Source: Streptomyces sp. NBC_01283
GTDB lineage: Bacteria; Actinomycetota; Actinomycetes; Streptomycetales; Streptomycetaceae
DNA: 64,000 bases
Reading direction: 5' to 3'
Assembly (NCBI RefSeq): GCF_041435335.1
Contig: NZ_CP108430.1
Location: 3,702,501 to 3,766,500 of the forward strand
Positions 59,708 to 64,000 of the stretch are shown in pieces (position 1 is the stretch's first letter; each line of letters opens with the position of its first letter). Made by a program: the position numbers and the translations under genes. The notes under the pieces are model-generated. The model saw only the letters and a list, made by a program, of their open reading frames with translations. It ran no database searches and had not been told where the DNA came from.

Positions 59708-61354
59708 GTGCCGGACGACTCTGAACTCATCGCGCGAGCCCAGGCCTGGCTGGCCGAGGACCCGGATCCCGAGACCCGCGAGGAACTCGCGAAGCTCATC
59801 GACACCGCGGACACCGAAGAGCTGACCGCCCGCTTCAGCGGGACCCTCCAGTTCGGCACCGCGGGCCTCCGCGGCGAGCTCGGCGCGGGCCCCATGCGCA
59901 TGAACCGCTCCGTGGTCATCCGCGCCGCCGCCGGCCTCGCCGCGTATCTCAAGGGCAAGGGCGAGGCCGGCGGTCTCGTCGTCATCGGCTACGACGCCCG
60001 CCACAAGTCCGCGGACTTCGCGCGCGACACGGCCGCCGTCATGACCGGCGCCGGACTCAGGGCGGCGGTGCTCCCCCGCCCGCTCCCCACCCCCGTACTC
60101 GCCTTCGCCATACGGCACCTCGGTGCGGTCGCGGGCGTGGAGGTGACGGCGAGCCACAACCCGCCGCGCGACAACGGCTACAAGGTCTATCTGGGCGACG
60201 GCTCCCAGATCGTCCCGCCCGCTGACGCGGAGATCGCGGCGCGGATCGACGCCATCGCCACGCTCCACGACGTCCCCCGCCCCGACAGCGGCTGGGAAAC
60301 CCTCACGGACGACGTCCTGGAGGCCTACCTGGCGCGTACGGACGCCGTCCTGTCCCCGGACTCCCCTCGTACCGCCCGCACCGTCTACACGGCGATGCAC
60401 GGCGTCGGCAAGGACACCCTCCTGGCCGCGTTCGCCCGAGCCGGTTTCCCCGCCCCCGTCCTCGTCGCCGAGCAGGCGGAGCCCGACCCGGACTTCCCCA
60501 CGGTCGCGTTCCCCAACCCGGAGGAGCCGGGCGCGATGGACCTCTCCTTCGCGAAGGCCCGCGAGGTGGACCCGGACCTGATCATCGCCAACGACCCGGA
60601 CGCGGACCGCTGCGCGGCGGCGGTCAAGGACGGTACGGGCGAGGCGGACTGGCGCATGCTCCGGGGCGACGAGGTCGGCGCGCTCCTCGCGGCCCATCTC
60701 GTGCGCCGGGGCGCCACCGGCACGTTCGCCGAGTCGATCGTGTCTTCCTCCCTGCTCGGCCGGATCGCCGAGAAGGCGGGCCTCGCGTACGAGGAGACCC
60801 TCACCGGCTTCAAGTGGATCGCCCGCGTGGACGGCCTGCGCTACGGCTACGAAGAGGCCCTCGGTTACTGCGTGGACCCCGAAGGCGTACGCGACAAGGA
60901 CGGCATCACGGCGGCGCTCCTGCTCGCGGAGCTGGCGTCCGGGCTCAAGGAGGAGGGGCGCACGCTGCTCGACCTCCTGGACGATCTGGCCGTGGAGCAC
61001 GGCCTGCACGCCACCGATCAGCTGTCGGTCCGCGTCGAGGACCTCTCCCTGATCGCGGACGCGATGCGCCGCCTGCGCGAACAGCCGCCGACGGCGCTCG
61101 CGGGCCTGCCCGTGACGAAGGCCGAGGACCTGACGCGGGGCACGGACAAGCTGCCGCCCACGGACGGCCTGCGCTACACGCTCGACGGGGCCCGCGTCAT
61201 CGTGCGCCCGAGCGGCACGGAGCCGAAGCTGAAGTGCTACCTGGAGGTGGTGGTCCCGGTGTCGGCGAAGCCGGGCCTGCCCGCCGCCCGCACCGAGGCG
61301 GCGGACCGTCTCGCGGCGATCAAGCGCGACCTGTCCGTGGCCGCGGGCATCTAG
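59708..61354 (+). CDS. Phosphosugar mutase (phosphoglucomutase/phosphopentomutase-like)
   Basis: Alpha-D-phosphohexomutase fold of 548 residues: active-site serine loop VTASHNPPRDNGYKVYLGDG, metal site IIANDPDADRCAAAVK, sugar loop GFKWIARVDG, and phosphate loop VRPSGTEPKLKCYLE. Near pnp and deoC it may act as a phosphopentomutase joining (deoxy)ribose-1- and 5-phosphate, as members of this PgmA-like branch can; glucose or mannose phosphates are alternatives. GTG start after GAGAGG. Confidence 0.92.
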   Translation: MPDDSELIARAQAWLAEDPDPETREELAKLIDTADTEELTARFSGTLQFGTAGLRGELGAGPMRMNRSVVIRAAAGLAAYLKGKGEAGGLVVIGYDARHKSADFARDTAAVMTGAGLRAAVLPRPLPTPVLAFAIRHLGAVAGVEVTASHNPPRDNGYKVYLGDGSQIVPPADAEIAARIDAIATLHDVPRPDSGWETLTDDVLEAYLARTDAVLSPDSPRTARTVYTAMHGVGKDTLLAAFARAGFPAPVLVAEQAEPDPDFPTVAFPNPEEPGAMDLSFAKAREVDPDLIIANDPDADRCAAAVKDGTGEADWRMLRGDEVGALLAAHLVRRGATGTFAESIVSSSLLGRIAEKAGLAYEETLTGFKWIARVDGLRYGYEEALGYCVDPEGVRDKDGITAALLLAELASGLKEEGRTLLDLLDDLAVEHGLHATDQLSVRVEDLSLIADAMRRLREQPPTALAGLPVTKAEDLTRGTDKLPPTDGLRYTLDGARVIVRPSGTEPKLKCYLEVVVPVSAKPGLPAARTEAADRLAAIKRDLSVAAGI

Positions 61355-61507
61355 CGGTCGCCCGGCGGGCTTCCGGGGCGGGTGGCCGCAGGGCCGCCAC
61401 CCGTCCGAGTGATTGAGCCGGCGCAGCTGCCGCAGCGATCCGGTGCGCTGCCGGTCCCCCAGGAAGGGTGACCGGCAGCGCACGATCACGTTCCAGGAGC
61501 TGCCGCA

Positions 61508-62752
61508 GTGCCGTACGGACCGACCCCAGAGACCTCGACCGCGTCGACGTCCGCCGCCGCACCCCGGATCGTCTCCCCGGCCCGGCGCCCCCGCACCGCT
61601 CCGGGCAGTCCCCCGGGCCGCCCCGCACGCGCCGCCCGCGCCCTGCGGCACGCGTCGCCCGCACTCCTCGCGTACGCCGCCGTACGTCTCTTCGGCGCCC
61701 TCGTCTTCGCCCTCTGGGCCCGCGGGGAGCACCGGGACGTGTGGCATCTGCTTGCGGAGTCGTGGGACTGCGACTGGTATCTGAGGATCGCCGGCCAGGG
61801 GTACGCGCACACCCTGGGCACCCAGGTCGACGCGAACAACCTCGCCTTCTTCCCGCTGCATCCGCTGCTCATCAGGGCGGGCAGCGTGCTCGTCCCGGAG
61901 CCGCGCGGGGCCGTGGGACTCGCGATCGCCGTCGGCTGCTCGTTCCTCGCGGCGTGGGGGATCTTCGCGGTGGGCGACCATCTGTACGGCCGCAGGACCG
62001 GCGTCCTGCTGGCCGCCCTCTGGGGTTCGCTCCCCGTCGCTCTCGTGCAGTGGATGGGCTACACGGAGTCGCTCTTCACGGCGCTCACCGCGTGGTCGCT
62101 GTACGCCGTGCTCACCGGCCGCTGGGTCTGGGCGGGTGCGCTGGCCGCGCTCGCGGGCCTGACCCGCCCGACGGGTGTGGCGCTCGCGGCGGCCGTCTCC
62201 CTGACCGCACTGCTCACGCTGCTGCGCCGGTGCCGGCCGATGCGCCGGGGAGAGGTCACGCACCTCCTCCTGGGTGCCCTGCTCGCGCCGCTCGGCTGGC
62301 TCTCGTACGTCGGCTGGGTGGGGTTCCGGCTTGGCCGCTGGGACGGCTACTTCGCCGTACAGAAGCTGTGGCACAACGAGTGGGACGGCGGGGTGGGGAC
62401 GTGGCGGACCGTGCGGGACCTGCTGTCGGCCAAGGGTCCGCAGCTGTTCCTGATCATGGTGACGGCGACGCTGCTGGCGTCGGCGGCGCTGTTCGTCCTG
62501 TCGGTGGGCGACCGGCAGCCGCTGCCACTGCTGGTCTTCACGGGACTGCTGCTGCTGATCGTGCTCGGCAGCAAGGGGGTCTACTTCCCCCGGGCCCGCT
62601 TCCTGCTCCCCGGCTTCCCGCTGCTGCTGCCGCTCGCGGCGGCCCTGGCCCGCGCCCGCCCGCATGTCGCCGTGACGGTGATGGTGACCGCGGCCGTGAC
62701 GTCGGCGGCGTTCGGGGGCCACATGCTGCTGGCGTGGATGGGCCCTCCGTAG
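61508..62752 (+). CDS. Polytopic mannosyltransferase-like membrane protein (PIG-V/GT-C type)
   Basis: Integral membrane protein of 414 residues with about ten helices after a Pro/Ala/Arg-rich cytoplasmic start (residues 1-50). The first outer loop carries WDCDWYLRIAGQGY and FFPLHPLLI, the acidic W-D and FPxxP-type motifs of PIG-V-like GT-C glycosyltransferases, which use polyprenyl-phosphate mannose. Acceptor unknown. GTG start with AGGAG eight bases upstream. Confidence 0.85.
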   Translation: MPYGPTPETSTASTSAAAPRIVSPARRPRTAPGSPPGRPARAARALRHASPALLAYAAVRLFGALVFALWARGEHRDVWHLLAESWDCDWYLRIAGQGYAHTLGTQVDANNLAFFPLHPLLIRAGSVLVPEPRGAVGLAIAVGCSFLAAWGIFAVGDHLYGRRTGVLLAALWGSLPVALVQWMGYTESLFTALTAWSLYAVLTGRWVWAGALAALAGLTRPTGVALAAAVSLTALLTLLRRCRPMRRGEVTHLLLGALLAPLGWLSYVGWVGFRLGRWDGYFAVQKLWHNEWDGGVGTWRTVRDLLSAKGPQLFLIMVTATLLASAALFVLSVGDRQPLPLLVFTGLLLLIVLGSKGVYFPRARFLLPGFPLLLPLAAALARARPHVAVTVMVTAAVTSAAFGGHMLLAWMGPP

Positions 62753-62788
62753 GCAGAGGCGCGGGGAGCCGTGGCGGCTCAGGTACTC

Positions 62789-63439
62789 CTAGGCGACGGC
62801 GAGGACCACGGCGAGCAGCACCGCTCCGGCCACGGCGGGCGCGATGATCTCGTAGCCCCAGCGCACCACGGGTTCGCCCTGCGCGGACTTCGCCCCGGCG
62901 CGCCGCTCGGACAGTTCGCGCAGGTCGTCCATGATCTGGTCCCCCGCGGCGCGCAGGGACTCCGGCTGGGCGGGCCGCCGCGAGGCGCCCGTGCCGATGC
63001 TCGGGTCGCCCGACGCGACGCCCTGCGTCTTCCTGCGGGCGACCTTCTTGCGGCCGCGGAGGGAGACGGGGACGGCCCAGAGCTGGTACTTGGTGCCGGA
63101 CTGGGTGAAGACCTCGTTCGAGTACCCGGAGCGCAGCCCCGAGACGGACGCCCACGGCAGCGTGATCGTCCGGAAGGGGTTGCGGATGCGCATCCGGTCG
63201 TCGTTGGCGTACACGGCGGGGCGCACGGTGAAGGCGACGACGAGCGGCACCGCGAGGAGCAGTCCGGCGAGCGCGAGCCACGGGGTGCGGCCCTCCCCGC
63301 GGATCATCGCGTCGATGCCGAGCCAGCCGCCGAGGGCGAGCAGCAGGACGCCTCCGGCGATACCGCCGGACGACCGGAAGGTCCGGTCCTTGTACTCGGG
63401 GTCCTGGGGCTCCGCCACGGGGGGCTCGGGGTCGGTCAT
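62789..63439 (-). CDS. PH-domain-containing membrane protein
   Basis: Protein of 216 residues with two N-terminal helices (GGIAGGVLLLALGGWLGIDA and ALAGLLLAVPLVVAFTV), then a bacterial PH-like domain (RMRIRNPFRTITLPWASVSG, YQLWAVPVSL), a disordered basic part and a C-terminal helix (IIAPAVAGAVLLAVVLAVA). Function unknown. ATG at 63439 is chosen as the natural N-terminus. Divergent from deoC. Confidence 0.82.
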   Translation of the reverse strand: MTDPEPPVAEPQDPEYKDRTFRSSGGIAGGVLLLALGGWLGIDAMIRGEGRTPWLALAGLLLAVPLVVAFTVRPAVYANDDRMRIRNPFRTITLPWASVSGLRSGYSNEVFTQSGTKYQLWAVPVSLRGRKKVARRKTQGVASGDPSIGTGASRRPAQPESLRAAGDQIMDDLRELSERRAGAKSAQGEPVVRWGYEIIAPAVAGAVLLAVVLAVA

Positions 63440-63532
63440 ACCCCTGATTCTGCCTGAACCCGCGCGGGGGGCCGCCGGTGCGCCCCCGGAGAGGCCGGAC
63501 AACCCGGTCGGTACCCACCCCCTGTACAGCCG

Positions 63533-63544
63533 CTACGCGCGTAG
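63533..63544. promoter_or_regulatory. Palindrome CTACGCGCGTAG upstream of deoC
   Basis: Same 12-base palindrome as at 58194-58205. It abuts the -10 box TATGCT (63546-63551), which lies six bases before the deoC GTG. Binding here would block the promoter. Confidence 0.7.
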
Positions 63545-63557
63545 ATATGCTCCCCTC

Positions 63558-64000
63558 GTGACCATGCCCACTGCACCCGCAACTCCGCACGCACTGACTG
63601 ACGCCACCGCGTCGGACCGCACGCTGCGCCGCTTCCTCCACGGGCTGCCAGGCGTCGACACGGTCGGCCTGGAGGCGCGCGCCTCGGCGCTCGGCACCCG
63701 TTCGATCAAGAGCACGGCGAAGGCGTACGCCATCGACCTCGCCATCTCGATGATCGACCTGACGACGCTGGAGGGCGCCGACACCCCGGGCAAGGTCCGG
63801 GCGCTCGGCGCGAAGGCCGTGAACCCGGATCCGACCGACCGCGGCACGCCGAGGACCGCCGCCGTCTGCGTCTATCCGGACATGGTGGCCACCGCCAAGG
63901 AGACCGTCGGCGACAGCGGCGTCAAGGTCGCCTCCGTCGCGACCGCCTTCCCCGCGGGCCGTGCCGCCATCGACGTGAAGCTCGGCGACGTCCGCGAGGC
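63558..64000 (+). CDS. deoC: Deoxyribose-phosphate aldolase, 5' part
   Basis: Cleaves 2-deoxyribose-5-phosphate to acetaldehyde and glyceraldehyde-3-phosphate. The first 147 residues are visible before the window ends: AISMIDLTTLEGADTPGKVR, AAVCVYPDMVATAKETVG and VKVASVATAFPAGRAAIDVK, all typical of DeoC; the Schiff-base lysine lies beyond the window. GTG at 63558 fits a leaderless mRNA (TATGCT six bases upstream); an ATG two codons on is possible. Confidence 0.92.
   Translation, partial: MTMPTAPATPHALTDATASDRTLRRFLHGLPGVDTVGLEARASALGTRSIKSTAKAYAIDLAISMIDLTTLEGADTPGKVRALGAKAVNPDPTDRGTPRTAAVCVYPDMVATAKETVGDSGVKVASVATAFPAGRAAIDVKLGDVRE

Noticed and set aside
58934..62722. Open frame of 1,262 residues on the minus strand
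   Set aside because: It is antisense to pnp, the mutase and the membrane protein, with composition typical of a GC-rich shadow frame and no domain.

Overview
The window reads as a chromosomal segment of a Streptomyces species: very high GC with GC-biased third codon positions, mycothiol (Mca), PepSY/LAxTG surface proteins, several ClpP paralogues, PccB/PccE/biotin-carboxylase subunits, and gene order that I recall from the S. coelicolor core (mca, greA, ilvA, metB, msrA ... hutH, cya, birA, pccB, accA, pnp, deoC). That synteny is from memory, not from a search.

Layout. 1-18.3 kb: a drug-exporter/TetR pair, an RNase-like Mut7-C protein, a thioredoxin/glycosidase-fold protein, a membrane-anchored STAND NTPase with TPRs, mca, a DUF4307 protein, greA, a DrrAB-type ABC exporter, ilvA, a MarR regulator, a sigma-like/one-TM protein pair and metB. 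18.3-26.2 kb: msrA, interrupted by a 7,199-bp integrated element flanked by a 17-bp direct repeat (18859-18875 and 26058-26074). The element carries a large serine integrase, a HUH rolling-circle replication protein of RepSA type, an XRE regulator divergent from three overlapping small genes, a membrane protein and about 1 kb of structured non-coding DNA. It supplies a replacement 3' end to msrA, and the displaced original 3' end lies beyond the right junction. No FtsK/TraB-like transfer gene is seen. 26.2-27.2 kb is a scar-like zone with gene remnants and a truncated copy of an element sequence. 27.26-29.0 kb: clpP3-clpP4-like operon with a convergent PopR-like activator ending in LAA.

29-47 kb: antibiotic-kinase-like protein, hydrolase, VOC protein, alcohol dehydrogenase divergent from an XRE/MmyB-type regulator with a 24-bp palindrome between them, an ABM-globin fusion, a large subtilisin, an L,D-transpeptidase lipoprotein, a sortase-type LAxTG protein, a PepSY lipoprotein, hutH, a nine-unit 53-bp tandem array, a GGDEF protein, an enoyl-CoA hydratase and adenylate cyclase. 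47.6-54.2 kb: acyl-CoA carboxylase cluster (birA divergent from pccB-pccE, then maf, then accA). 54.3-64 kb: TetR and DeoR regulators, an LpdA-like quinone reductase, a gamma-glutamylcyclotransferase-like protein, purine nucleoside phosphorylase, phosphosugar mutase, a multi-membrane-spanning mannosyltransferase-like protein, a PH-domain protein and the start of deoC. pnp and deoC share a 12-bp palindrome over apparently leaderless promoters; together with the mutase they form a nucleoside/pentose-phosphate salvage group.

No tRNA, rRNA or CRISPR array was recognised. All homology calls come from reading motifs, not from database searches.
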